A stretch of 64,000 nucleotides of DNA from Pollenia angustigena. Taxonomy: Eukaryota > Arthropoda > Insecta > Diptera > Polleniidae. The notes below the pieces were generated by a model that saw nothing but the letters and a program-made list of their open reading frames with translations, ran no database searches and had not been told where the DNA came from. The stretch lies in contig OV884059.1 in the NCBI GenBank assembly GCA_930367215.1, positions 53,104,957-53,168,956 of the forward strand, read 5' to 3'. Positions 54,074-64,000 of the stretch are shown here, in pieces. Within the stretch, counting starts at the first letter, position 1, and each line of letters begins with the position of its first letter. The translations under genes were made by a program, and so were the position numbers.

Positions 54074-55286
54074 CGGGTTAACGTTGGAAATTTTCCAGAA
54101 AAAGGGGTCAAAAAAGGGTATTTCAATAAAAAAAAAGGGTCAACATTTTTAAAAGCAGTATTTCCCAGTTAAATATATATAAAAAGACCAAGTTTTTTTT
54201 TATAAACAAAAAAAAAATATTTATTTCAGGTAGGCAGTGCTTAAAAAACTTTATTTGTTTATGAAATGCCCTTTCCTGTTTTTAACACTTGACAAAAAGT
54301 TTGTTCTTCATCATTATAGCTCATTTTTTTTAATACTTTTTATGTTATATTCCGAAATTTTTTTTTACCTATTTAGCGATTTCAAATAAGTTTTTGGTTT
54401 TGTTTCCAATTTTGCAATCGTTGGCGAATTTTTTCCTGCAAGTTTTGTGATTCTTTAAAGCTTATCGCTGTTACCAAATATTTGTGAATTTCAGCAATTT
54501 TTACTGAATTTTTTTCATTCCTGTTAGTTTTAGGGACTTTTAATCAATTTGATGGCGCTATTTTTGCAAAATTTTTCGATTTTCTAAATTTTTGCGAAGC
54601 TTTCTTGCTCTTTGAGGCAATCCTCACCGTTTTAAAAATGGTCCCATACATAAACCGATGTCACCTTTTTTACAGGGCACTCTTAATATTGTCGATTTTA
54701 AAGGGGGCAAAAAGTTCAATGCCTTATGACATTATTAAGGATGAAGTTTTTAGCATAAAACTTGCTACTCTATAAGAGAGCAAAACATTTATAAGAAACG
54801 AACACCTAATTGCATTTTTTAAATAAAATGTCACATTGTTTTTAAAAAGAAATCACCATAAGTTATTCAATAAATAAAACATAACAAATATGTATATGAG
54901 TTATTTTTGCTATAAGGGAAAACGTACTTTAATTTGTACTTTACTATCGAAAATCTAATTTAGAAGTCGTACAAAATCTCTTAACACAAATCTTTTTACG
55001 AATACTAACTGGTTTTTAGGAATTTGCGTTCTATATTTTGGTATTAAATCTTCACTTGAAGTCCATTTCTCCATCTCCGCTTATTTCGAAAACATTTTTT
55101 AGCACTAACGTCCAGCATTGTTGACAAAAAACAAAATGTGAGTGCTATTTCCAAAAAAGGGGCAAAAAGTGTCACAAAATAGGTGAAAATGATACAAAAG
55201 TATAATTTAAAAAAAGGGTCATAAATGGTATCAAGACCGTCGAAAAAGGGTCAAATTGATACTTTAGTATCAAAACGGTAACGCTG
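54074..55286. mobile_element. hAT-like non-autonomous element, 8-bp TSD (copy 2)
   Basis: CTTGGAAG at 54066-54073 and 55287-55294. About 1213 bp, shorter than copy 1 by a deletion just inside the left end. Confidence 0.75.
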
Positions 55287-55479
55287 CTTGGAAGTACAAA
55301 ATTATAGGTGCAAAGTTCTGTGTCAATATCAACCTATGACACGAAAAATGTTGGAACTAATTTGCTAAAACCTTTTAACATACACTTTGGCATATAAATA
55401 TGTTCATGAAAGAAAAGGCGTGATAACAAAGTAGCGGGTTAAATGCTAAAATTTAAACGAGTATGTCCATGAAGGAAAA

Positions 55480-57382
55480 AACCCAGTTACTGACGCGTTA
55501 CGCAAACGGGCGAGAAACGAATGTGCCAGAGTACTCAGACGTGAAAAAACTTCTTTACGAACAGCGTCTGCGTGCTAAGGTCCTCGCTGCACCTCGGGGT
55601 AGTAAGACCTTTTGGTCATTTGTTAAAAGGGTAAGGAATAATACTAGTTCATCCATTCCAACCCTTATAATGAATGATCAAATATTCACGGACCCTGTTG
55701 ATAAGGCCAACCTTTTTTGCTGACATGTTTGCAAAGAATGCATACCTGCCGGAGGGCAATCAACCACTGCCCGAACTCGAAGGGGTATCCGTTACTATGT
55801 CCAATATATTTTTTCGAGCGCGTGCAGTTAAAAGGGTCCTTGAGGATCTCAACGTTAACAAGTCCCCGGGGCCGGATGGTGTTACGGCTTTAGTCTTGAA
55901 GAAGTGTGCATTGTCATTGTCTCGTCCTTTAGCAAAATTGTTTAGCTACTCGTACCGGGTAGGAGTTTTTCCTTCTTGCTGGAAGGTAGCCAACGTCCAG
56001 CCAATCCCAAAAGAGGGTGAGGCTATAAGCCCCGAAAACTACCGACCAATAGCAATTTGCTCTACGCTCTCGAAGGTCATGGAGAGCATGATCAATCACC
56101 ACTTGGTAAATTATCTGGAGTCCAATTCACTTTTGTGTGACAGACAGTATGGCTTTCGTAGAAGTCGTTCTACGGGAGACCTGTTAGCGTTTCTTTCGGA
56201 ACGTTGGAGTCGTTCTATTCACCAATTTGGAGAAAGCAAAGTGGTTGCTCTGGATATTTCAAAGCGTTTGATCGTGTGTGGCACGGTGCACTCGTTTCAA
56301 AGCTTATTGCGTTTGGTGTTGGTAGCGATTTCTCTCGATTTATATCGAGCTTTCTCAAGGACCGCTCTATACGAGTTGTTATAGATGGGTTCTCATCGGA
56401 GGAGTTTCATTTGAATTCAGGTGTACCGCAGGGCTCCGTTCTTTCTCCTACACTTTTTCTTATTTTTCTTAACGACCTCCTTTGTCTAACTTCCAATCCT
56501 ATCTATTCTTTCGCAGATGACAGCAGCATCTGTCATTCATTTTCCTTTGATCATAGACCAAGCCTTACTGAGGTGGAAGCTATGAGACGGAATATGAATG
56601 ACACACTCAATCTTGACCTTACGACCACCTCCGAGTGGGGTCTTGCGAATAGGGTCGATTTTAATGCTCGTAAGACTCAATGTTGCATGTTGACCCACAG
56701 ACGTCGTGTGGAGTCAGCGTCATCTGTATCCATGGGAGGTATAACTATTGAAGAATCAGACACTCTTGATGTTCTGGGCATGAAAATTCAATGTGATGTT
56801 CGTTGGAACCAACATGTCTTTCAAGTGTCGAAAGAAGCATTCAAGTGTCTTGGTTTCTTGAAACGGTGCAAGAACTACTTCACTCCGTCTGATCTCTTCA
56901 CTATTTATACCGCTTTAATCCGACCGAAAATGGAATACAACTCTCATATCTGGGCAGGTGCTTCAAGGTCTATCTAGAAGCTTCTGGATCGGGTGCAAAG
57001 GAGTGCGTTGAAGCTCATCAATGACAGTAGGGTATCCAGCTCTATTGACTCTTTGGAGCATCGTCGGAATGTGAGTTGTGTGACATTGTTCTATCGATAT
57101 TACCACGGAAGATGCTCAGCTGAGGTGGGCGAACTCATCCCTGAGACGCGGGTGCATGCCCGTAGTACTCGCCTTTCCAGCAGATCACATCCTTTTGTTG
57201 TCGACTGTCCAATGCATCGCACAACGCATTACAGAGAAAATTCGTTTCTTGGTCGAACTAGCCGTATGTGGAATGGACTCCCGGCAGAGGTCTTCCCAGT
57301 CGGATACAATTTGGAAAAATTCAAATTAAATGTCCACAAACACTACTCCCTCTTTCCTTCTCCCCATAACCTATTTTCCTAA
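55480..57382 (+). pseudogene. Jockey-like LINE reverse transcriptase (copy 2)
   Basis: Same domains as copy 1 (SPGPDG, NYRPIAICS, GVPQGSVLSP, SFADDSS). Here the early codon that is TAA in copy 1 reads TCA. This copy instead has an extra T in a T-run near 55717 and a TAG at 56975-56977, plus the shared 1-nt deletion near 56265. Its 3' portion reopens at 56993-57382. The differing lesions show that the two copies have separate histories. Confidence 0.9.
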
Positions 57383-57433
57383 TTCAAACACAATGCATTG
57401 CATTAGTAGGGGGCATCCCCTGAGTGTTGGATC

Positions 57434-57461
<28 letters not shown>
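55480..57461 (+). mobile_element. Jockey-like LINE, 5'-truncated, poly(A), 19-bp TSD (copy 2)
   Basis: Same insertion as in unit 1: TSD at 55461-55479 and 57462-57480, poly(A) at 57434-57461. Confidence 0.9.
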
Positions 57462-57464
<3 letters not shown>

Positions 57465-57480
57465 TGTCCATGAAGGAAAA

Positions 57481-58210
57481 GAAGGCGCTAACGAAGTAGC
57501 GGGTTAAATGCTAGTATAATATAAATTTAAACCTTATACATGCTGATGCAATAAAGTTTCTATTTTAATAACCATAGTACATGGTTTATTCAATGTTTTG
57601 ATAACATTTACTGCCTGTTTAACGATATCGAACGGCATCGTTCGCATAGAAAATTACATTTAAAACAAAAACAAAAATCGAACATTGTTCGATTTTTTTC
57701 TAGTTTAATAACCATACCATATACCATAAACCCATTCCATAACAACCCATAGAATATTATACAATATCAACTATTTATATAATTAAAAACAACAACAAAA
57801 ATCACAAACTATACTTACTTATATAATTCACTTTTTATATTAAATATTAAAAAATTAATGTATAACATAAACTTAAAGTCGCTTATGCCAACTAAATAAT
57901 TAATCTGATACATTTTAAACTTTTTTCTTTGATTTATGTATGTGTGTTGCTAAAAATTTCATTTGTTTATATTAACTAACTCGTAGTGTTTGTTTAATAT
58001 ATCGTATTACATTTCTTCAAAAATTAAAATTATACAAACTGGATATTTATAATTATGTATAATCAATTAAGCCAACAATTGTTTATATATATATGTATGT
58101 AATGCGCAATTAGCATTATTTTTTAAAGTTTTTTTTGTTTTGTTGTTACTTAATTTTAAGATTTCATATTATGACGAAATTCTTATAACCTTTAATATTA
58201 ATCCTTATCT
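57481..58210. other. AT-rich DNA between LINEs (copy 2)
   Basis: Copy of 48510-49241; no gene. Confidence 0.5.
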
Positions 58211-58455
58211 ACAACAACTTAGGTAGGAAGGTAGGTAGGTAGAAAGGCCGGTGTGAAGTTTCTTTCACACCTTCACCCAGAGACCAATATGGTCCATTGT
58301 GACGCCTTAATTAGAGATAGCTAAGAAGGTATAAAGTAGGTGAAATAAGCAGCAAAAGCAAAAAAGACAGATCCGCAAGATAGGTAGAAAAGAAAGGAAA
58401 GAAAAGAAGGTAAAGGACCAACCCCGAGAGAAATCCCACTTAAACCAAATCCGCC

Positions 58456-59022
58456 CTACGTGTGGTTAGCACCCAGTCTCCCCTCGCGCAGCCAGGCCAT
58501 CCCCATTACGAATCCTATCAGATTCTCGAGTCCGCAACCCGAGACATCCCCTAATTCGCCCAGAAATCTACTGCCCAGCCACCTCAACCTGCTACCCTGC
58601 AACCTGGGACAGTGGCACAGAAAGTGCTCAACTGACTCCAACTCCTCAGGGTCCTCGCACAACCTGCATACATCCGACAAGTCGGATCCCATCCTCACCG
58701 CCATCCTGCCTATCATACAGTGGCCCGTGATAATTCCTAACATGGTCCTAACGCAGACCCTGCTCCTGCCCAACAGCGACACCGAATCGGACTTCCTAAG
58801 CACCGGCCACAGTGTCCGTGATACCCGACAGTCCGTTCGGCTCCCCCAGGCCCGATTGGTCACGCTCAGTATCCATTCCCTAATTCTACCAAAATAGAAG
58901 CCCAACGGAGGCCTAACCGCCTCCACACAGTCAGGATCCTCCATCTCTGAGCCCTGTCTTGCCAACTCAGCAGCAATCAGGCGGCAATGAGGCCTATGTC
59001 GCAATGACCCGGCACCCAGCAT
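58456..59022 (-). pseudogene. LOA-like LINE C-terminal region with zinc motif
   Basis: ELARQGSEMEDP, RPPLGFYFGRIREWI, RTMLGIITGHC, CRLCEDPEELESVEHFLCHC and NLIGFVMGMAWLREGRL. Copy of the segment at 49487-50056. It is followed by about 230 bp of 3' UTR to the CTACC tail. Confidence 0.85.
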
Positions 59023-59069
59023 AACCTTAGCAGATACTCCCCTAAGGCTCCCCTCAGAGCCCTCCTACA

Positions 59070-59648
59070 CTAATCAACCAGCCTGGAGTTCACATAACAG
59101 CCCCTTACGGCCATAAGAGCCGCCTGGCTGTCCACATATATAGTGACCTCCGAGCCCCTATCAATGTTGTCCCTCATCAGTTCCACGGCCCTCCAGACCC
59201 CCAGAACCTCCGCTTGAAAAACACTGCAGTCGTCAGGAAGCCTATATGACCTTCTTATGTTCAGATCCTCAATGTAGACCCCTGCACCCGTGCCCCTCAT
59301 CTTTGAGCCATCAGTGAAAATAGCAAATCCACCAAATAATCTGCCCCTGCCCGACCAGCTCTCCCTAGAAGGCGTTATTACCTCTGGCAACCGACCAAAA
59401 TCCAAACTGGTGCTAACATAATCAGTGGATCCCGGCGGTCCCAGGCAATAGCCACAAGCCTCAATCTCACCCAGGATCCGTGAGTGACCCTGAGTGTCAT
59501 TCCTCGTAAGTCCTAACTCCCTCAGTCTAAGAATGCTCCTGGCCGCCATTCCCATCACATACTGCTCAATGGGCAGAAGATGTACAATGACATCCAGGGC
59601 AGCCTGAGGGTACTTCTCAAGGCAACTGTCATGCCAATTGAAGCACAC
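59070..59648 (-). pseudogene. LOA-like LINE RNase H domain
   Basis: After a frame change: AALDVIVHLLPIEQYV, then RNase H with AIFTDGSKMRGTGAGVYI (first Asp), VFQAEVLGVWRAVELM (Glu) and VTIYVDSQAALMAV (Asp). This RNase H domain separates LOA- and I-type elements from Jockey and R1. It ends at a stop at 59070 after SRLVD; a further frameshift precedes the C-terminal region. Confidence 0.87.
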
Positions 59649-60025
59649 CTCTGAGCCTTAGAAAGAAGGTTCCTACGACTTGCCAATCTCAATGACTCCC
59701 ACCAAACACAGCATCCATACGTAAGAATGGGTCTAACCACGGAAGTGTACAGCCATCCCACCACTGACGGCCGGAGTCCTCAGCTCCTACCTATCGATGA
59801 TCTGCAAGCATAGTAAGCATTGAGACCCCTTTTGAGTCTCTCCTGAGTATTCCTACCCCATGACAGCTTGCTGTCCAGAAAAACCCCCAGATACTTAGCA
59901 CTATCAGATAGTCCAAGCTTCACTCCTCCCAGTACCGGCAGTCTAAACTCCTCCACCTTGTTACCCCTAGTGAAAAGAACCAACTCCGTCTTCTCCGGAT
60001 TTACTCCCAGTCCCTTGTCACTTGC
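59555..60025 (-). pseudogene. LOA-like LINE, RT thumb and connection region
   Basis: In the RT frame after the TGA: TELVLFTRGNKVEEF, DSAKYLGVFLDSKLSWG, a second in-frame TGA at 59780-59782, then VVGWLYTSVVRPILTYGCCVWW, RNLLSKAQRCASIGMT. A frameshift follows near 59625. Both stops could be TGG-to-TGA changes. Confidence 0.85.
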
Positions 60026-60943
60026 TCATGCCGCCAGTTCGCCCAGCGCCCCTTGCATGATGTCGCTAATTGTTGGCAGAAACTTGCCCGACACCAATAT
60101 CACCACATCATCCGCGTAGGCTACAACCTTCTGACCCATTCTGTCAAAACGTCTCAGAACGACATTGACGGCCAAGAGCCACAATAAGGGAAAGAAAACT
60201 CCTCCCTGTGGGGTCTCTCTAGTCACCAATTTCCTTAAGCGTTCGTTTCCCCAGTCCGAGTGAATAACTCTGCTGCTAAGCATCATAGTTATCCATTCGA
60301 CCATGAACAACGGAACCCTTAGGTCAATCAGTGCCTGCCTTACGACCTCTATCCTCAAATTGTTAAAGGCGCCCTCTATGTCAAGGAATGCCGCCAGGGT
60401 GTATTCCCTGGTTCGCAAACCCCGCTCCACATAACCAACCACATCATGCAACGCACTCTCAACAGATCTACCTTTAAGGTAGGCGTGTTGAGCGCCGCTG
60501 ACGATGCCGGCGTCAATCTTCGTCCTCAGATGTAGATCAATCAGTCTTTCCAACGTCTTCAAGAGAAAAGACGACAAGCTGATTGGTCTAAAATTCTTGG
60601 GTTTAGAGTGACCGGTTCTACCCCCCTTGGGAATAAAAACTACCCTAACCTCCCTCCACCTCCTAGGAATGTACTCGTTCAGCACACATACCCTAAACAG
60701 TTCCACCAACAACAGGAGTGATGATTTCCCGATATTCTGTAACATCGCCGGAAATATACCATCTGGCCCCGCCGATTTGTAGGACCCAAAGGTATTTACC
60801 GCCCATGTTACCTTATCCAAGGTAATCATATCCCCCACCGTCTCCCTTTCCTCACCGCCTGAGCCCGAACCAGAGAAGGGGTCACCACATACAGCCTGTT
60901 CCCCCGACCCAGGATCCACACACCCCGGAAAGTGAGTCTCCAT
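60026..60943 (-). pseudogene. LOA-like LINE reverse transcriptase
   Basis: RT with SYKSAGPDGIFPAMLQ, FRPISLSSFLLKTLERL, QHAYLKGRSVESAL, LAAFLDIEGAFNNL, TRETPQGGVFFPLLWLLAVN and catalytic VVAYADDVVILVSG. The FLDIEGAF and AYADDV pattern is that of the LOA/I group. The annotated Met at 60943 lies at the truncated 5' end and is probably incidental. The frame meets a TGA at 60026-60028 and continues in frame beyond it. Confidence 0.88.
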
Positions 60944-60955
60944 AACAACAACTTA

Positions 60956-62318
60956 ACATATACATTAATAAAGATGACTCAACTAACCAAACCAAAGAAA
61001 ACCAAACCAAACATGTTTGGTTTTCCAAAATTCTTTTTAATAAGCATTTTCTAAAAGTATTTGTAGATAGTTTTACTGCTACTAGTTTGATACTCTATAA
61101 TATCATTTTAATGAAGAATTTAGTTCAATCTATTCTGATAATATATATTTATACCTTTTAAATGTTAATACAATAAAATGTATATTTTAATAATCATAGT
61201 ACATGATTTATTTAATGTTTTGATAACACTTAGTAAAAGTTTATATATAGTATAAACTTAAAGGCGACTATACCATTAGAATATAAAATGTTTTTGAAAA
61301 AATAAAATTATATTATAAAATCAATAAAGATTGTCTAAACAAATTGAATAACATAGGGTTTTTGAATACTTAATTATACAATACCTATTATATCTGCTTA
61401 TAATTATCTGTTAGAATTTAAAGATATTAAAAATTTTTTGTTATTATTATCACTTTATATTTTTATAGTTTAATAATCATATATCATCATACCATTCCAT
61501 AACAATCCATAGAATATCATACAAAACCATACTATTTATTCATTAAAACCCAAAAAATTATAGGTATTATATTGAATACTTTTTTCATATAAACATTTTA
61601 GAAACTATATGCCTATATAAGTATCGACCTTATACGAATATAAGGATGAAAGGGAAAATTAATTGAAACGGATATGTATACGATGCTAATATATCGATAT
61701 TACTTCATTTATCCTATTTCTGAAAGAGTTGATATATATATATATAAATATAGTTTTCTCAAGTAGGATTGGTGACTGTGTTAGGAGTTACGACAATCCC
61801 TTATAGAATATTAATATAAAATAATATAAACATTTAAAACATAAGTACACATATGGTTACATATATTTTTAAACGTTTCTTTCGTTCCCTTTCTTTATTC
61901 TTTTGTGTTAATCCATAAAATTGTATAAGCACAAACATACATACGTACTTAGCATACATATTTAAATGCACTTAATTTATTTTAAAATATTTTAGTCTTG
62001 TATTTTGTAGGTGGTCACACTAAAGTAGATCCATAAACTATAAAATACACTTAAATCACTTTATTTCATAATCCTAAAGAAATAGTAAATTCCTAGAATA
62101 AAACTAGGAAAATAAGTGTGAAAAATAAAACCAATAAGTTAATCACTTTAGTTTTATTTTTAAATTTTTTTTGTATTTAATATTAATTTTGTTTGTTTAT
62201 TCCACAATGTTGCATATCGAATATTATTCTTAATTCCATACATTCTTAAATTGGTCAAATGTATGACTTTCTTTTTTATCTCCATTATTTATTGCTAACA
62301 TACCTACCCGCTGTCTTC
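60956..62318. other. AT-rich flank, part of the composite repeat family
   Basis: The 61080-61240 stretch is a diverged copy of 48545-48640 (ACAATAAAATGTATATTTTAA, AATAATCATAGTACATG). Otherwise AT-rich; TATATATATATATAA microsatellite near 61731-61745. No gene. Confidence 0.5.
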
Positions 62319-62950
62319 ATCTATATATATAAAATTGTAACGTTACTGACTGACTGACTCACTGATTCATCATCGCACAGCCTAAACGCCTGAAGCTAGA
62401 CACTTGAAATTTGGACCAGAGATTGGTCACTCCCCAAATCGATCCACTAAGACGGGATTTTTGGAAATTCGAATGTTTAGGGGGTAAAAAAGGGAAAATT
62501 CGGTAACCTTATATCTCCAAAACTAAAAGAGATACAAAAAAATTTAATACCTATCGTAGTTCTTTAGAAAAATAAGCGGACAGTTGTCTGGTACTTTTTT
62601 GAAATTCGGCCCTATTTGGGAGTAAACGTGTAAAATCTGAATTTTAGTACTTTTTTGACACCCCATCTATCTTTTGAACCAATTAACATAGAAACAAAGT
62701 TAATACCGCATTCGAAACTTATCAAAAAAATACGAATATGAATTTGGTACTTTTTCGAAATTCGAACATTTAAGGGGTAAAAATCGTAATTATTTTTGGT
62801 ACTTTTTTTAAAAAACATTTTTCTCCATTTTTTGAAATATTCGTACTAAATTATGGGCTGCCACTATAATACTGAAATTTTTTATACTTTAATGGGGTGA
62901 AAAATAGTACCAAAAAGGGGGAATACAGGAAATTTGATATTTTACTTAAC
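62319..62950. repeat. Head module of composite repeat, third full copy
   Basis: TCTATATATATAAAATTGTAACGTTACTGACTGACTGACTC... followed by ATCGCACAGCCTAAACGCC; matches 40385-41061 closely but with many differences, so it is not part of the 9-kb duplication. Confidence 0.72.
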
Positions 62951-63790
62951 TTTTTGGTATTTTTTAAATTATCGTTATGTTGGATCTAAAAACATAAGAT
63001 TCAACATGCAATGTCGTGAGAGGATAAGAATCTATGACGGAACTTTTTGGTACTTTTTTGTTCTTTAACTGGTACTTTTTGAATTTCCTTTAGTATTGGA
63101 CCTAGAAACATAAAATTCAATATGCAATGTCCTGGATGGATGAGAATCTATAAGAATGAACTTTTTGGTACTTTTTTATTCTTTGATTGGTACTTTTTGA
63201 ATTTCAGTTGGTATTGGACCTAGAAAGATAAAATTAAAAATGCAAGGTCCTGAGTGGATAAGAATCCATAAGAGGGAAGTTGTTGGTACTTTTTTTGTTC
63301 ATTAACTGGTACTTTTTGAATTTCCGTCAGTATTGGACCTAGAAACATAAAATTAAACATGCACGATCCTGTGTAAATGAGAATCTTTAAGTGGGATCTT
63401 ATTGGTACTTTTTTATTCGTTAGCTGGTACTTTTTGAATTTCCGTTAGTATTGGACCCAGAAACATGCAATTAAACATGGAAGGTCTTGAGTGAATGACA
63501 ATCTGTTAGAGAGATCTTTTTGGTACTTTTTCGTATTTTAACTGGTCCTTTTTTTAAATTTTCGCTAATGTTGGTATAATGAAAATAAAATTAAACCTGC
63601 ATGGTCCTGAGTGAATGAGAATCTCTAAAAGCGCTTATAGGTACTTTTTAGTTATTAAACTGGTACTTTTTGAATTTCCGTTAGTATTGGACCTAGAAAC
63701 ATAAAATTAAACATGCAAGCTCCTGAGTGAATGAGAATCTGTAAGAGGGATTTTTTGCTACTTTTTCGTTCTCTAACTGGTACTTATTCT
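62951..63790. repeat. Degenerate ~117-bp tandem array, about 7 units (third locus)
   Basis: Same unit as at 41062: TATTGGACCTAGAAACATAA, GGTCCTGAGTG, GGTACTTTTTGAATTTCCG. Ends near 63790 in a head-like tail that continues to the window end. Confidence 0.8.
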
Positions 63791-64000
63791 TGTTTATTAG
63801 AAAAATTCGCTAACCGTATATTTCCTAAACAAAAAGAAATACAAAAAATTGAATACTAATTATTGTTCATTAAAAAAAATAAACGGAGAGGTGTCTGGTA
63901 CTTTTTTAAAGGAAGGCCTTTTTGGGGTGTAAAAGGGTAAATAAATATTGTATCACATTTTTAGCTTATCTAAAAAATACAAAACAGGTTTGGACCTTTT
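63791..64000. repeat. Tail of third array, cut by window edge
   Basis: GAGGTGTCTGGTACTTTTTT and related phrases similar to 44770-44840; non-coding. Confidence 0.5.

Larger units (their letters stand above)
50057..59025. repeat. ~9-kb tandem duplication, unit 2
   Basis: Second unit, continuing past 59025 into unique LOA sequence. Differences from unit 1 include a 27-28-bp deletion in the hAT-like element near 54090, poly(A) length (28 versus 31), a T insertion at about 55717, a stop at 56975-56977, and scattered substitutions. Confidence 0.93.
58221..60944 (-). mobile_element. LOA-like LINE, 5'-truncated, with TSD
   Basis: Minus-strand LINE flanked by ACAACAACTT(A) at 58211-58220 and 60945-60954. 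The 3' end is a CTACCTACCTACC tail (58221-58240). About 2.7 kb retained, with RT, RNase H and C-terminal zinc motif. Confidence 0.88.

Overview
The window is AT-rich, repeat-dominated intergenic or heterochromatic DNA from a dipteran, probably a higher (brachyceran) fly. The evidence is the mix of BEL/Pao, Ty3/gypsy, Jockey-like and LOA-like retroelements, GTAT/CATA microsatellites, and MITE-like inverted repeats. I see no intact host gene. The closest is a frameshifted zinc-binding-family gene at 25.7-26.4 kb. There is no rRNA, CRISPR array or prokaryotic operon.

Layout. 1-18.0 kb (minus strand): two different BEL/Pao elements head to tail. Reading leftwards on the minus strand: a right LTR (~17.4-18.0 kb), a tRNA-Tyr primer-binding site, a ~1.9-kb leader with 13-14 tandem hairpins, gag2-pol2, a third zinc-knuckle ORF (ORF3), a different LTR (~4.2-4.5 kb), a second tRNA-Tyr-like primer-binding site, a ~1.8-kb leader, then gag1-protease1 and the start of pol1, which runs off the window. 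A 5030-bp block of this (1840-6869) is repeated in tandem at 6870-11899. 18-27 kb: AT-rich DNA with MITEs, a Jockey-like LINE fragment, a perfect 45-bp inverted repeat and the zinc-binding gene fragment. 27.3-32.1 kb (plus strand): a decayed, 5'-truncated Ty3/gypsy element with its polypurine tract and 3' LTR. 32-40 kb: AT-rich DNA with a Penelope-like motif, a tRNA-like sequence, a pogo-like transposase tail, a palindromic MITE, a degraded gag and a 248-bp-arm inverted repeat. 40.4-64 kb: a composite repeat family made of a TGACTGACTGA head and arrays of ~117-bp units. A ~9-kb block of it (41062-50056) is tandemly repeated at 50057-59025. Each copy holds a hAT-type element with 8-bp TSD, a 5'-truncated Jockey-like LINE with 19-bp TSD, and all or part of a LOA-like LINE.

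How the parts relate. Target-site duplications and shared versus private mutations give a relative history. The hAT-like, Jockey-like and LOA insertions came before the 9-kb duplication. Copy-specific stops and indels came after it, or mark two haplotypes that were assembled end to end. The most interesting candidate for an undescribed system is the BEL element with the hairpin array: stems vary by compensatory changes while the five-base loop stays fixed, and the array sits between primer-binding site and gag. The same element carries ORF3 in the env position, directly behind a consensus splice acceptor. ORF3 is a Gag-type zinc-knuckle protein fused to a protease-like domain that has lost its catalytic aspartate.
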